Shown: positions 17,962 to 27,440, counted from the first letter of the stretch. The stretch is 64,000 bases of DNA from Maritalea mobilis (GCF_004363175.1 NZ_SNYR01000002.1:372001-436000), one strand, 5' to 3'. Numbers and translations are program-made. The notes: a model not told the origin generated them from the letters alone.

Positions 17962-18846
17962 GTGATGATACCTATGGCCAATCCACTCGATCTTGATCAG
18001 TTGCGCACCTTTGCCGTTATTGCCGATTGCGGCAGCTTCACCGAAGCTGCGCGTCGCGTCTATAAAACCCAATCTGCCGTGTCCATGCAGATCAAACGGC
18101 TGGAAGAACGTTTGGGCGAAAGCCTGTTGGTGCGCGATGGGCGTGCCATTTCGCTCACCCGTGCGGGTGACGCGCTTTATCACCATGCGCGCCGTATGTT
18201 GGAAATCAATGCCGAGATTGAGGATTTGTTCTCCTCAGATGTTTTGTCTGGCACCATTCGCATTGGCATACCTGACGATTATGCGGTGAAAGTGCTGCCA
18301 ATTTTGCTCAGTTCATTTCAACAGACCCATCCGAAAATTTTGGTGGATGTGAAATGTAACTCGTCGGAAGATTTGATCCGCGGCATGCAACAGGGCGATT
18401 TTGATTTGATCGTGTTCACCCAAGGCACCAATCATGAAACGGGCGAATTGGTGCGCACTGAACCTCTATCTTGGGTGATCAGGCCCAATTCTGACGCCCA
18501 TAAGCAAGACCCACTGCCCATCGCCTGTGGCAACAAACAATGTTGTTGGCGCACCAATGCAGAAACTGCGTTGCGGGAATCTGGCATCAATTACCGTGTG
18601 GCCTATACCTCTTCAAACGCCACAGCCATCACCAGTGCGGTGATGGCTGGATTGGCGGTTGGCGTGTTGGCAGAAAGCTCAATTTTGCCCGGTATGCGCA
18701 AGCTTGGGCAGGAAGATGGGCTGCCCCCTCTCCGCCCGGCAGAAATTGCGATCCGCCGCGCGGCCAATGCATATGGCGGCATATACAGTGCTTTGGTGGC
18801 ACATATTAAGTCTGAGCTGGATCAGGCCATGGAAGAAGCGGCTTGA
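17962..18846 (+). CDS. LysR family transcriptional regulator
   Basis: A 294-residue regulator: winged helix-turn-helix at residues 10-70 (LDQLRTFAVIADCGSFTEAARRVYKTQSAVSMQ pattern) and a LysR substrate-binding domain from about 95. The effector region keeps GLAVGVLAESS, typical of the family. Target and ligand cannot be inferred; neither neighbour is an obvious partner, since MATE lies upstream on the same strand and DUF4386 converges. The start may be ATG 17974 (MANPLDLDQL) rather than 17962; neither has a clear ribosome-binding site. The last 25 bases overlap the end of the convergent DUF4386 gene. Confidence 0.92.
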   Translation: MMIPMANPLDLDQLRTFAVIADCGSFTEAARRVYKTQSAVSMQIKRLEERLGESLLVRDGRAISLTRAGDALYHHARRMLEINAEIEDLFSSDVLSGTIRIGIPDDYAVKVLPILLSSFQQTHPKILVDVKCNSSEDLIRGMQQGDFDLIVFTQGTNHETGELVRTEPLSWVIRPNSDAHKQDPLPIACGNKQCCWRTNAETALRESGINYRVAYTSSNATAITSAVMAGLAVGVLAESSILPGMRKLGQEDGLPPLRPAEIAIRRAANAYGGIYSALVAHIKSELDQAMEEAA

Positions 18847-19502
18847 TGACCAATTGGTGCATTTGGATTTTGGTTGAAGCCCTTGGCGATCAACCAAATG
18901 CTGAGGCCGATTTCAAAGAAGCCACCCGGTAACGACAACATCACGCCCAACCCACTTTGGAAAAACTCTGACAGCGTGCCGACGATAAAGATGGAATAGC
19001 CGAGCATACCCCAGATGGCGAATATGCGCGGCACCAACATGGTGCGCCACAAAACGGCGCACAACAATAAACCACCTACGCCCCAAAGGGTCATCCCCGT
19101 CTGATAAAGATAAAAATTCGCATCGTATAGCATCTGCGCAATCGCAGGCGTTTCAAGCGTTGCTGATCCCATAAGCATCAGCGCAATTCCCCCAACCAGC
19201 AGCGCCACCGTGGACATAATGCCGAGCCCCAAAAAGCCCAAAGACAAAAGTGGCGAAAACGGTTCAATAACCCGGAACATGATGGTCAAAAGGCCGAAAT
19301 TCAGCAGTGAATGGACAATCACCATAGCGATGACACACAAGATGAAGGTCAAATCAGGCTTCACAAATTGTACGTTGCCAGCATCTCCGTGCAACAAGCC
19401 GTCCAGAATGCCATAGCCGAAGCCATAGGCGAGGAAGGTCGCGATGAAGAACAGGCCATAAAGCCGAGCGATGTTTTTGTTTTGATATAAAGCTTGGGTC
19501 AC
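18822..19502 (-). CDS. DUF4386-like membrane protein
   Basis: A 226-residue protein with about six TM helices. NKNIARLYGLFFIATFLAYG at the N-terminus and PGGFFEIGLSIWLIAKGF at the C-terminus match the DUF4386 pattern; function unknown. I chose the GTG at 19500-19502 because AAGGA lies eight bases upstream and the protein then begins V/MTQALYQNKN; a longer frame would run into the divergent LysR gene. It is transcribed away from that LysR gene across about 80 bases, the arrangement of a regulator and its target. Confidence 0.82.
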   Translation of the reverse strand: MTQALYQNKNIARLYGLFFIATFLAYGFGYGILDGLLHGDAGNVQFVKPDLTFILCVIAMVIVHSLLNFGLLTIMFRVIEPFSPLLSLGFLGLGIMSTVALLVGGIALMLMGSATLETPAIAQMLYDANFYLYQTGMTLWGVGGLLLCAVLWRTMLVPRIFAIWGMLGYSIFIVGTLSEFFQSGLGVMLSLPGGFFEIGLSIWLIAKGFNQNPNAPIGHQAASSMA

Positions 19503-19581
19503 GCATTCATTCCTTATAATGTTTGCATGGTCATATACCCGGCAGCACCTATAATAAATTGACCAATTCTCTACATCTGCT

Positions 19582-20481
19582 ATGCATATTTGCATGAGTT
19601 GGAAAAACATCAATTTTGACTGGAGCAAGGTTCGCTCATTTCTGGTGGCAGCGGAGGAAGGGTCTTTTTCCGCAGCTGCACGTGCGCTCAACATTGCTCA
19701 GCCGACGCTGGGGCGACAGATTGAGGCGCTTGAACACGATTTAAATGTCACTCTGTTTGAACGCGATGGACGCGGGATTGTTCTAACCCCAAGCGGTGTA
19801 GAGCTGCTGCGCTATGCAAGACAAATGGGCGATGCAGCTGGCGCGTTTTCGCTGGCGGCGCATGGACAATCCAGCGCTATTGAAGGACGTGTTTCGATTG
19901 CGGCGGCCGAGATGTTTGCCGCAACGCAGCTGCCCCCAATCATTGCCGAATTGCGCCTTGCTGAGCCCAAATTGGAAATAGAAGTTGTGGTATCGAACCA
20001 TGTAAGCGACCTACATCGGCGCGAGGCAGATATTGCTTTGCGGTTCTTCCGCCCGACCGAGCCGGACTTATATGCTCGTAAGCTGACCAACGTGCAGGCG
20101 CAAATTTATGCCAGCGAGGCTTATCTCGATCGATTTGACCCGCCGCTGACACTTGATGACATAAACCGGGCAGAGTTTATCAGTCTCGACCCTGAGAATA
20201 TGGTGATGCATGGGTTGAACGCCCATGGCATGAAGCTGACGGATGCCAATTTTCCACTGCAAGTCGACAGCTATGTGGTGATGTGGAACCTTGTGAAACA
20301 CGGCGTGGGCATCAGCGTGATGGACACCAGCGTTGGAGACCATGAGCCGGGTGTTAGACGGGTTTTGCCCGATTTTCCCGCGCTTAATTTCTCGCTTTGG
20401 TTGGTTGCGCACCGCGAACTGAAAACCAACCGACGGGTGCGGCGGGTTTTCGATGTTCTGGTGGAGAAACTGTCCGGCTAA
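19582..20481 (+). CDS. LysR family transcriptional regulator, divergent from DUF4386 gene
   Basis: A 299-residue LysR regulator: HTH at about residues 15-70 (FLVAAEEGSFSAAARALNIAQPTLGRQ pattern) then a substrate-binding domain with EADIALRFF and HGVGISVMD. The start may instead be ATG 19594 (MSWKNINFDWSKV), which matches this subgroup better; the first ATG lies inside a small palindrome (ATGCA-TATT-TGCAT, 19582-19595) that could be a self-regulatory site. The likely target is the divergent DUF4386 membrane gene. Ligand unknown. Confidence 0.92.
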   Translation: MHICMSWKNINFDWSKVRSFLVAAEEGSFSAAARALNIAQPTLGRQIEALEHDLNVTLFERDGRGIVLTPSGVELLRYARQMGDAAGAFSLAAHGQSSAIEGRVSIAAAEMFAATQLPPIIAELRLAEPKLEIEVVVSNHVSDLHRREADIALRFFRPTEPDLYARKLTNVQAQIYASEAYLDRFDPPLTLDDINRAEFISLDPENMVMHGLNAHGMKLTDANFPLQVDSYVVMWNLVKHGVGISVMDTSVGDHEPGVRRVLPDFPALNFSLWLVAHRELKTNRRVRRVFDVLVEKLSG

Positions 20482-20484
20482 AGC

Positions 20485-21855
20485 TTAGAACAAGCGTTCC
20501 GTATAGATCTTTGTGATGTCCTCACCCCATGGGCCATGATAGGCGTCGAGCATATGTTGGGCGGGGGTCTTTTCGGTTTCTATGGTGGTTTTGATCAGGT
20601 TCAAGAACACAGATTCATCAAAGCCTTCAAAATTTGTTTGGCCGCGTGCTTTCAGGCCAGCTTTTGCCAACTGATACACATCTTTCGCCACGTCCAACAC
20701 TTTCCGGCCATTGATCTCAGCATCGAGGGCATATTTGCCCGCATCCGCCCGCAATTGATTGCGTTGCTCAGCGGTCCAGTCTTTGGTTAGGTCCAAAGCA
20801 CCATCCAGCGCTGCCTGATCATAAAGCAAGCCAACCCAAAGAGCGGGCAATGCACAAATATTGTCCCAAGGCCCCGCATCAGCGCCGCGCATTTCCAAGA
20901 AAGATTTCAGGCGAACTTCTGGGAACAAGGTGGAAAGATGGTCTTCCCAATCGGCGATGGTTGGCTTTTCGCCCGGCAATTGTGGCAATTCGCCTTTGAG
21001 GAATGCGCGGAAGCTCTCGCCAGCGCAATTGACGAATTCGCCATTGCGCATCACGAAATACATCGGCACATCAAGGGCATAATCCACATAGCGCTCAAAG
21101 CTCATGCCATCTTCAAACGCGAAATCGAGCATGCCTGTGCGGGCATTGTCAGTATTTTGCCAAATGTGAGCACGGTAAGACAAATAGCCAGACGGCTTGC
21201 CATCAATGAAAGGTGAGTTTGCGAACAAGGCGGTGGCAATCGGTTGCAAGGCCACGCTGGCGCGGAGCTTATTGACCATATCCTGCTCTGAGGAGAAGTC
21301 GAGATTAACCTGCACTGTACATGAGCGGAACATCATTGATGTGCCCAGCGTTCCAACCTTTTCCATATAAGGTTTCATGATGCCATAACGCGATTTCGGC
21401 ATCATTGGCATCTCGCTCAACGACCATTCTGGCGCTACACCAACGCCCAAAAACTCAATATTCAGCTTGTTGGTGATGTCGCGCAGCAAACGCAAATGAT
21501 TGCCTGTTTCTGCGCATGTATCATGCAAGCGTTCCAGCGGCGCACCAGACAATTCAAGCTGGCCACCCGGCTCCAGCGAAACAGAAGCGCCAGTGCTTTC
21601 ATCTTTCAGGCCAATCAGCGCGCCCTTATCCAGAAGCGGGGTCCAATTGGTGCGTTTTTGAATTTCTTGAAGAATCGCACCAATGCCATTTTTACCCTCA
21701 TAAGGCACCGGCTGATGCGTGGTTTTGCAGAACACAAATTTTTCGTGCTCGGTGCCAATGCGCCAATCTTCTTTCGGCTTGCAGCCTTTTTCGAGTGCGT
21801 AGATTAGGTCTGCTTTAGACTCGATGAGGGGGGAGTTTTCAACTGCATTGGCCAT
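20485..21855 (-). CDS. gshA: Glutamate-cysteine ligase
   Basis: A 456-residue enzyme forming gamma-glutamylcysteine from glutamate, cysteine and ATP, the first step of glutathione synthesis. It is the plant/alphaproteobacterial type: GTEHEKFVF near the N-terminus, SLEPGGQLELSGAPL, and FRSCTVQVNLDFSSE are signatures. ATG at 21855 (MANAVENSPL) gives the usual family length; upstream in-frame starts at 21876 (ATG) and 21888 (GTG) lack ribosome-binding sites too, so the start is uncertain. It lies downstream of rsmE on the same strand with 93 bases between, a common pairing in Rhizobiales. Confidence 0.95.
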   Translation of the reverse strand: MANAVENSPLIESKADLIYALEKGCKPKEDWRIGTEHEKFVFCKTTHQPVPYEGKNGIGAILQEIQKRTNWTPLLDKGALIGLKDESTGASVSLEPGGQLELSGAPLERLHDTCAETGNHLRLLRDITNKLNIEFLGVGVAPEWSLSEMPMMPKSRYGIMKPYMEKVGTLGTSMMFRSCTVQVNLDFSSEQDMVNKLRASVALQPIATALFANSPFIDGKPSGYLSYRAHIWQNTDNARTGMLDFAFEDGMSFERYVDYALDVPMYFVMRNGEFVNCAGESFRAFLKGELPQLPGEKPTIADWEDHLSTLFPEVRLKSFLEMRGADAGPWDNICALPALWVGLLYDQAALDGALDLTKDWTAEQRNQLRADAGKYALDAEINGRKVLDVAKDVYQLAKAGLKARGQTNFEGFDESVFLNLIKTTIETEKTPAQHMLDAYHGPWGEDITKIYTERLF

Positions 21856-21948
21856 AAAGGTGCGTCCGGTCGTCATGTGTTGTGTCACGCTATTTCAGCG
21901 CGATCTTTGCTGGCGACAATAACGCGGAAAAAATAGGATGCAATCCTT

Positions 21949-22698
21949 TTATCGTAAATCACCGATATTTGATTGCACGAGTGTTAATGCCACAATTGCC
22001 GCCGTGTCGGCCCGCAAAATGCGCGGGCCCAAACTGATGGGAACACAAAAACTTTGCGCCCGCAACAATTGGCGTTCCGCTTCTGAAAAGCCACCCTCCG
22101 GGCCAATCAGCACGGCAACTTGCTGATTGTCATAAGGCTTCAGCGCCACAGCCGCGTCGCTGACTTTGGTTTCCTCATCCGCAAACACCAAGATACGGTT
22201 CGGGTCTGTTTCAGCCCAATTGGCGATCAGTTTTTCCAGTGTGGTTGCTTCATGCACCTGCGGCACATTTAAGATTTCACACTGCTCCGCCGCTTCAACA
22301 GCATTGGCCCGCATGCGATCATAATTGATGCGCGACATTTGCGTGTGTTGAGTTTGCATGGGGCGAAGGGCGTTTACGCCCATTTCCGTGGCCTTTTGCA
22401 CCATATAGTCCAGCCGCGCGGTTTTGATAGGGGCAAAAATATAGTCGATTTTGCTGGGTGCCGTTTGCGCGCTGGTTTGCTCTTCAATGGTCAAGCGTGC
22501 TGCTTTTTTCGATCCATTGGCCAGCACTGCGCGAAACGCACCATCAGTTCCATTGAACAGAATCACCTCGCCGCCTTCCCCCAGGCGCAACACATTCACC
22601 AGATAATTAGACTGGGCTTTTTCCAATTGCAGCTCTGCCCCCACGGCAAGCGGCAGTTCAACAAATAGACGGGGTAAAGTTTTGTGTTTGCGCGGCAT
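21949..22698 (-). CDS. rsmE: 16S rRNA m3U1498 methyltransferase
   Basis: A 249-residue SPOUT-family methyltransferase that modifies U1498 in helix 44 of 16S rRNA. An N-terminal PUA-like domain (FVELPLAVG, then NYLVNVLRLGEG) precedes the knotted domain, where the SAM-binding loops IGPEGGFSEAE and SLGPRILRADTAAI are intact. QKATEMGVNALRPMQTQHTQ is another conserved block. Probably co-transcribed with gshA; transcribed divergently from ubiA. Confidence 0.95.
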   Translation of the reverse strand: MPRKHKTLPRLFVELPLAVGAELQLEKAQSNYLVNVLRLGEGGEVILFNGTDGAFRAVLANGSKKAARLTIEEQTSAQTAPSKIDYIFAPIKTARLDYMVQKATEMGVNALRPMQTQHTQMSRINYDRMRANAVEAAEQCEILNVPQVHEATTLEKLIANWAETDPNRILVFADEETKVSDAAVALKPYDNQQVAVLIGPEGGFSEAERQLLRAQSFCVPISLGPRILRADTAAIVALTLVQSNIGDLR

Positions 22699-22763
22699 TA
22701 GGTTGACATTCCGTGCTTAAATTATAGCGTTCTCTCCAATTGAATAGGTGGAAGTGGTGAGCG

Positions 22764-23696
22764 ATGCAAGACAAACCCAATTCTGAAATTATTGCCGATG
22801 CCAGCAAAACCAACTGGGTTGACCGCTATGCTCCCAAGGCCATCCACCCTTATGCAAAAATGGCGCGGTGGGACCGCCCTATCGGTTATTGGCTTTTGTT
22901 TTGGCCCTGCGCCATCTCTCTAGCGCTTGCCGCGGTGGCCCGCCCTGCGGCCGGGTTCAACTTCTATTATCTGTTTCTGTTTTTTGTTGGCGCAGTGGCC
23001 ATGCGCGGCGCGGGCTGCACGCTGAATGATATTGTGGATCGTAATATTGATGGCAAGGTGGAGCGCACACGCTTGCGGCCCATTCCATCTGGGCGCATCA
23101 GTGTACCGCAAGCCTTTATCTTTTTGGCAGCGCAATGCTTGGTTGGCCTTGCTGTGTTGTGGCAGTTCAACGATTTCACCAAAATTTTGGGCTTATCGTC
23201 CATCGGCCTCGTGATCATTTATCCCTTTATGAAGCGGATTACATATTGGCCGCAGCTCTTTTTGGGCCTTGCCTTCAATTGGGGGGCGCTTATGGGCTGG
23301 GCAGCCATGTTCGGGGAACTGCATTATCCAGCCTATTATCTTTATGCTGGCGCTATTTTGTGGACCATCGCATATGACACCATTTATGCGCTGCAGGACC
23401 GCGAAGATGATGCGTTGATTGGCGTGAAATCGACCGCCCGTTTGTTCGGCGATTATGCGCAGCAGATTTGTGGATTGTTTTATTTGGGTGCCGCGATTTT
23501 GTGGTTTTTGGCCGCAGATGGCGCGGGCGCTGGCCCTGTTTATTATTGGGTCATGTGGGGTGCCCCTGCCATTTTGGCTTGGCAAATCCTCACGTTAAAA
23601 CCGGACCAGACACCTAATTGCCTGATCCGGTTTCAATCTAATTATTGGGTTGGCCTAAGCTTCGCTTTAGCGCTCTACATCGAGTACGCTATTTAG
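22764..23696 (+). CDS. ubiA: 4-hydroxybenzoate polyprenyltransferase
   Basis: A 310-residue integral membrane prenyltransferase that attaches the polyprenyl chain to 4-hydroxybenzoate in ubiquinone synthesis. Both Asp-rich, magnesium-binding motifs are present: NDIVDRNIDG (about residues 89-98) and DTIYALQDREDD (about 207-218), with TRLRPIPSG after the first. RWDRPIGYWLLFWPC is typical of the N-terminus. Its stop overlaps the convergent DUF6101 gene by four bases. Ubiquinone serves the same respiratory chain that feeds the oxidase encoded earlier in the window. Confidence 0.96.
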   Translation: MQDKPNSEIIADASKTNWVDRYAPKAIHPYAKMARWDRPIGYWLLFWPCAISLALAAVARPAAGFNFYYLFLFFVGAVAMRGAGCTLNDIVDRNIDGKVERTRLRPIPSGRISVPQAFIFLAAQCLVGLAVLWQFNDFTKILGLSSIGLVIIYPFMKRITYWPQLFLGLAFNWGALMGWAAMFGELHYPAYYLYAGAILWTIAYDTIYALQDREDDALIGVKSTARLFGDYAQQICGLFYLGAAILWFLAADGAGAGPVYYWVMWGAPAILAWQILTLKPDQTPNCLIRFQSNYWVGLSFALALYIEYAI

Positions 23697-24205
23697 CCAG
23701 AAACCAGACCAAGCTTGCGACGGTTTAAAAAACGTGGCCGACGGTTTGCATCTGGGCCGAGTTTGCGCCGGTTGGTTTCCTGACCAACCATAACGCCGCC
23801 CACATGCTGTGAGTATGGCACCAAGCCGCCATTGCCTGAACGGATAAATAGTGGCAAGCCCAATTGCTTACCCCAATTTTGCCATTCAGCCACCACGGTG
23901 TGGTTGCCCTCTTCTTCAAACACGCGATAGTTGAGGTCTTCATCCGCATGGATCAATTCGATCGAGCTGGAGAGCAGGCCCTCTTCTGAAATACGCGTGG
24001 CCACGGCCACTCCGTAATATTCTTTAACTGGTACTTTGATTTTAATCGGGACACCGCTTTTAGAAAGCATTTTGCGCACAGTGACGGTTTGCACCTCATT
24101 GCGCTGGCTGCCATTGTCATTCGCAGGGGACAATGGAGGCCAATTTACCCCGTTTTTGCCAAACAAGATCAAATCAGATCCTGAAACTGTTTTGCCTTGC
24201 ACCAT
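23693..24205 (-). CDS. DUF6101 family protein
   Basis: A 170-residue protein of a family restricted mostly to Hyphomicrobiales, with no known function. The core MLSKSGVPIKIKVPVKEYYGVAVATRI, then ELIHADEDLNYRV, is conserved; there is no signal peptide or TM helix. The C-terminus is basic and shows a short internal near-repeat (TNRRKLGPDANRR and LNRRKLGLVSG). It converges with ubiA. Because the family is lineage-specific it is one of the better clues to the organism. Confidence 0.85.
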   Translation of the reverse strand: MVQGKTVSGSDLILFGKNGVNWPPLSPANDNGSQRNEVQTVTVRKMLSKSGVPIKIKVPVKEYYGVAVATRISEEGLLSSSIELIHADEDLNYRVFEEEGNHTVVAEWQNWGKQLGLPLFIRSGNGGLVPYSQHVGGVMVGQETNRRKLGPDANRRPRFLNRRKLGLVSG

Positions 24206-24456
24206 TTTAATCTCGTGCCTTCCTGTTAACTTGAGAGCTGTTTTTTAATTTTTGCCGCTCTTCTTATGAGGCCAAATTAGCAGGCAAGTTTTGGCATCCC
24301 TTTAAAAAACTGGGTTAAGTTTTTCTTGTTATCAAAAGGGTTAGCAGGTTATGACCGTGGGTAACCGGCGATTAACCCAAGCGGGTTCTTGCCTTTCGGT
24401 TGCGGCTCGACTAAGCACGAAAGAGCTTAGATTTATTGGGGTTTCGGGAGCCTTTG

Positions 24457-25266
24457 ATGGCACAACCAGATATTGCAGAATTGATGGAAGATCTGGAATT
24501 GATCCGAAATGCCGTGGTGGGGGCAGGCATAATTGCCACCGGATATTTTCGCCAAGATGTAAAAACGTGGACAAAAGATAACGCTTCCCCCGTCACCGAG
24601 GCCGATTTTGCTGTCGACAAATTCTTAAAAGATATGCTGACCGGTGCTAGGCCCGACTATGGCTGGTTGAGCGAAGAAACCGCTGACGACCCTATTCGCT
24701 TAAAGCGCGAGCGTGTTTTTGTGGTGGACCCCATCGATGGCACACGCGGCTTTATTCGTGGTGAAGACAGCTGGACCATTTGCATTGCGATTGTGCAAAA
24801 TGGCGAGCCTATTGCCTCTGTTATATATGCGCCTATACGCGATGAGCTTTATGAAGCGGTGCGCGGCCAAGGGGCAATGTTGAACAAAACAAAGCTGGAG
24901 CGTCGGCATCGGTTGGGCGCGGGCCCGATTATTCCAGCGCCTGGCGCTGTGCATCGTGAGTTGGAAGAACGCGGCATTGATTATGTGCGCGGCCCGGCCA
25001 TCCCCTCTTTGGCTTATCGCTTGGTGCAGGTTTCAACCGGGGTGCTGGACATTGCTGTGGCACGGCGCGGGGCGCAAGATTGGGATATTGCAGCACCAGC
25101 GCTTATACTTGCGGAGTGCAACCACTTCTTAGAAGATGTGTGTTTAGGTGTGCCACGCTTTAATAAGCAAGAAATTCGTCATGGCGCTCTTGCGGCAATG
25201 TCTGACCTGACGCTAAAAGACGATGTCCACGATGTGCTGCGCAAAGTATATGGCTGCCCGGCATAG
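24457..25266 (+). CDS. cysQ: 3'(2'),5'-bisphosphate nucleotidase / inositol monophosphatase family
   Basis: A 269-residue Mg-dependent phosphatase. VDPIDGTRGFIRG is the metal-binding signature, with EE in the LSEETADDP loop and WDIAAPALIL at the C-terminal Asp site, all as in CysQ, which dephosphorylates PAP in sulfur assimilation. Inositol monophosphatase activity cannot be excluded. ATG at 24457 was chosen because GGGAG lies six bases upstream. It leads a run with DUF4170 and an acyltransferase, an order seen in many Hyphomicrobiales. Confidence 0.88.
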   Translation: MAQPDIAELMEDLELIRNAVVGAGIIATGYFRQDVKTWTKDNASPVTEADFAVDKFLKDMLTGARPDYGWLSEETADDPIRLKRERVFVVDPIDGTRGFIRGEDSWTICIAIVQNGEPIASVIYAPIRDELYEAVRGQGAMLNKTKLERRHRLGAGPIIPAPGAVHRELEERGIDYVRGPAIPSLAYRLVQVSTGVLDIAVARRGAQDWDIAAPALILAECNHFLEDVCLGVPRFNKQEIRHGALAAMSDLTLKDDVHDVLRKVYGCPA

Positions 25267-25294
25267 AATAAGACACTTAAATGGTGGGGTTTAA

Positions 25295-25522
25295 ATGAGC
25301 GAAGAAAAACAATTGCTGCACTTGGTGTTTGGCGGCGAATTGGAAGATTTGGAAAAGGTAACTTTCCGCAATCTGGATGAAGTTGATATTGTGGGTGTTT
25401 ACCCCAACTATCAAGCTGCCTATGCGGTTTGGAAGCAAAAAGCACAAATGACCGTTGATAATGCGCATATGCGTTATTTCATTGTGCATTTGCACCGCTT
25501 GCTTGATCCTGAAGAAGCCTAA
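25295..25522 (+). CDS. DUF4170 family protein
   Basis: A 75-residue soluble protein of the DUF4170 family. LLHLVFGGELEDL, the VDIVGVYPNYQAAYAVWK segment and ARMRYFIVHLHRLLDP-like ending (here NAHMRYFIVHLHRLLDP) identify it. No known activity; it nearly always lies between cysQ and the acyltransferase gene, suggesting a role linked to envelope lipid synthesis, but that is context only. A good site (GGTGGGG) precedes the ATG. Confidence 0.9.
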   Translation: MSEEKQLLHLVFGGELEDLEKVTFRNLDEVDIVGVYPNYQAAYAVWKQKAQMTVDNAHMRYFIVHLHRLLDPEEA

Positions 25523-25531
25523 GGCTTATTT

Positions 25532-26287
25532 GTGAGTGATCTAAGCACACAAAATGATGGCGGGCGTGGGCTGAACAGCACCAAAGCTCGCCATTTTATT
25601 GGCTGGCACATTCTGGGCGGCTATTTGCGGCTGACTTCTGCCACATCTAAGTTTGTGTATGATCCGCCAAATGCGGAGCAGAAATGCGCCGACTTGATGC
25701 CGGCCATCTATGTATGTTGGCACGGACAAGGCATGTTGGGCATGAAACTGGTGCCCGTGGCGAGCCAATTGACCATTCTCACTTCGCGCCATCCGGACGG
25801 CCAGTTGGTTGCCGCTGCAGCGAAAAGCTTTGGTTGTTCTAATATCGACGGATCAGGCGCCAGCCCGAAACAGGATGAAGGCACAGGTGGCATGGCCGCC
25901 ATGCGCGAAATGATGCGGGCGATGAAGGATGGCCAATCCATTGGGATCACTGCCGATATCCCCCCGATTGAAGGTCGCCATGTTTCTGACGGTGTTGCGC
26001 TGTTGGCGCGGTTCACTGGCCGTCCAATCATTCCTTATGCTGTATCTAGCTCTCGTCGCACAGTGCTGGACAAAGTGTGGGATAAGATGCAGATCAACCA
26101 TCCATTCTCCCGCATTTCAGCGGTGGTGGACGAACCACTTTATGTACCGCGCGCGGCCAAAGATTTGACGCCCTATTCTGAAGAGCTTGCGAAACGGTTG
26201 GATAATGTGCTGGAGCGCGCTTTTCTTTTGGCAGATGGCAAAGAGTTATCGCCACGGCCAGACCGCTCTGCATTTCAACCGGACTAA
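25532..26287 (+). CDS. Lysophospholipid acyltransferase (DUF374 type)
   Basis: A 251-residue acyltransferase-like protein. The family is recognised by YVCWHGQGMLGMKL (usually W-H-G/S-R, the acyl-transfer His), LTSRHPDGQLVAAAAKSFGC, and the block GITADIPPIEGRHVSDGVALLARFTGRPI. In Rhizobiales this gene normally precedes waaA, so lipid A or phospholipid acylation is the usual suggestion; no activity is proven. It starts with GTG, with AAGG seven bases upstream, and follows the DUF4170 gene by 9 bases. Here the next gene is not waaA but a convergent LpxB-related gene. Confidence 0.88.
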   Translation: MSDLSTQNDGGRGLNSTKARHFIGWHILGGYLRLTSATSKFVYDPPNAEQKCADLMPAIYVCWHGQGMLGMKLVPVASQLTILTSRHPDGQLVAAAAKSFGCSNIDGSGASPKQDEGTGGMAAMREMMRAMKDGQSIGITADIPPIEGRHVSDGVALLARFTGRPIIPYAVSSSRRTVLDKVWDKMQINHPFSRISAVVDEPLYVPRAAKDLTPYSEELAKRLDNVLERAFLLADGKELSPRPDRSAFQPD

Positions 26288-26303
26288 TCTTTAGATTAAG
26301 CGC

Positions 26304-27434
26304 TTAATCAGCAAGGATAAGCCGCACTGCGTAATCCAATGCGCCAGCCGGGCCAATGCGTTCTTTGCCCACACGCCCACGCCGTTTCGCGTCGGCTTCG
26401 TCTGCGAGTAGCAAGCCCATTGCAGCAGTCAGCTCATTCACATCCAGCGAAGTGGTGATGCGGCTATCGCCCATCAAGCGCTCGTTTCGGGCAACCCGTG
26501 AGGGGCGCGCGTCGGGCGGCACCAGCGCAATGACCGGAACGCCCAAACCTGCACTTTGAAAACCCGCCGTTCCAGCTTGCCCCGCCACAAAGCGAGAATA
26601 TCTAGCAAGAGTGCCAATGCCTCTATCAAAAAAATAGACTGGGGTTTTATCCACCATCTCGGCCTTGGCCAGATATTCAGGCCCATCAATATCTGGTTCT
26701 TTGTCGACCTGCTTCAGCCCCACCGCTCTGATCAAGCTTTCAGCATCTGCTGTGGGCGCAACGGGTATCAAAGCGCTGAGCGGATATTTCCCGGTCAAAC
26801 GACCCAATGCTCTAATTTCCAGATCGAAGAGCCCCTTGGCAGCATTACGACTGCCCGGTAGTAAGGTCACTGCGGTTCTGTCGCCAATAAGTGGCGCGAT
26901 GTCCATGGACAGTTCAGGCACGGTGTCCATCATGATATTGCCCACAAAACCAGCATCAAGGCCAAAGGCGCGCAATTGGCCTGCGAGAATATCGTCACGG
27001 CACAAGGTTTTCGCTGCGGTGGATTTGATTAGGCGTTTTTCAACGGCGGAATAGGTTGAGGCAAAGCCGGATTTGTAACAATCAAGATAAAGGTCAACGG
27101 AATGGCCGCCTGCTTTGCATAGGGCTAACCCGATCATATCGCCAAGCACGATGATCTTGTCCCAACGCCCCTTCTGCTGCCGCATATAGCGGACATGTTT
27201 CATGGCCGTCAGTGCTAAGCCATGCTGAAAATCTTTGAGCAGCGAGCCTTGTTTGCGGTGGCCTTCGCTGGCCAAATGGCCGCGCGGGCCCACTAAGGGG
27301 CAAATTCCGTTATAGGCCAGCCCCTCGCCCACTGTGGGCAAGGCTTCCATTTCACAATGTGGGGCAAGTGCCTTGGCCAAGGCGGCACCCATGGCATCTT
27401 CGCCCATGCCATTGGTGATGATCAAAACGCGCAT
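26304..27434 (-). CDS. Lipid-A-disaccharide synthase-related glycosyltransferase
   Basis: A 376-residue protein of the family annotated as lipid-A-disaccharide synthase-related, distant from true LpxB. MRVLIITNGMGEDAMGAALAKAL is the start, GNIMMDTVPE and LLPGSRNAAKG the central Rossmann segments, and FVAGQAGTAGFQSAGLGVPVIAL the nucleotide-sugar-binding part, which suggest a GT-B glycosyltransferase. Substrate unknown. The family is known best from cyanobacteria and plastid-bearing lineages, so its presence here is notable. It lies 6 bases after the DUF2093 gene and shares that operon with xseA. Confidence 0.8.
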   Translation of the reverse strand: MRVLIITNGMGEDAMGAALAKALAPHCEMEALPTVGEGLAYNGICPLVGPRGHLASEGHRKQGSLLKDFQHGLALTAMKHVRYMRQQKGRWDKIIVLGDMIGLALCKAGGHSVDLYLDCYKSGFASTYSAVEKRLIKSTAAKTLCRDDILAGQLRAFGLDAGFVGNIMMDTVPELSMDIAPLIGDRTAVTLLPGSRNAAKGLFDLEIRALGRLTGKYPLSALIPVAPTADAESLIRAVGLKQVDKEPDIDGPEYLAKAEMVDKTPVYFFDRGIGTLARYSRFVAGQAGTAGFQSAGLGVPVIALVPPDARPSRVARNERLMGDSRITTSLDVNELTAAMGLLLADEADAKRRGRVGKERIGPAGALDYAVRLILAD

Positions 27435-27440
27435 AAGGCG

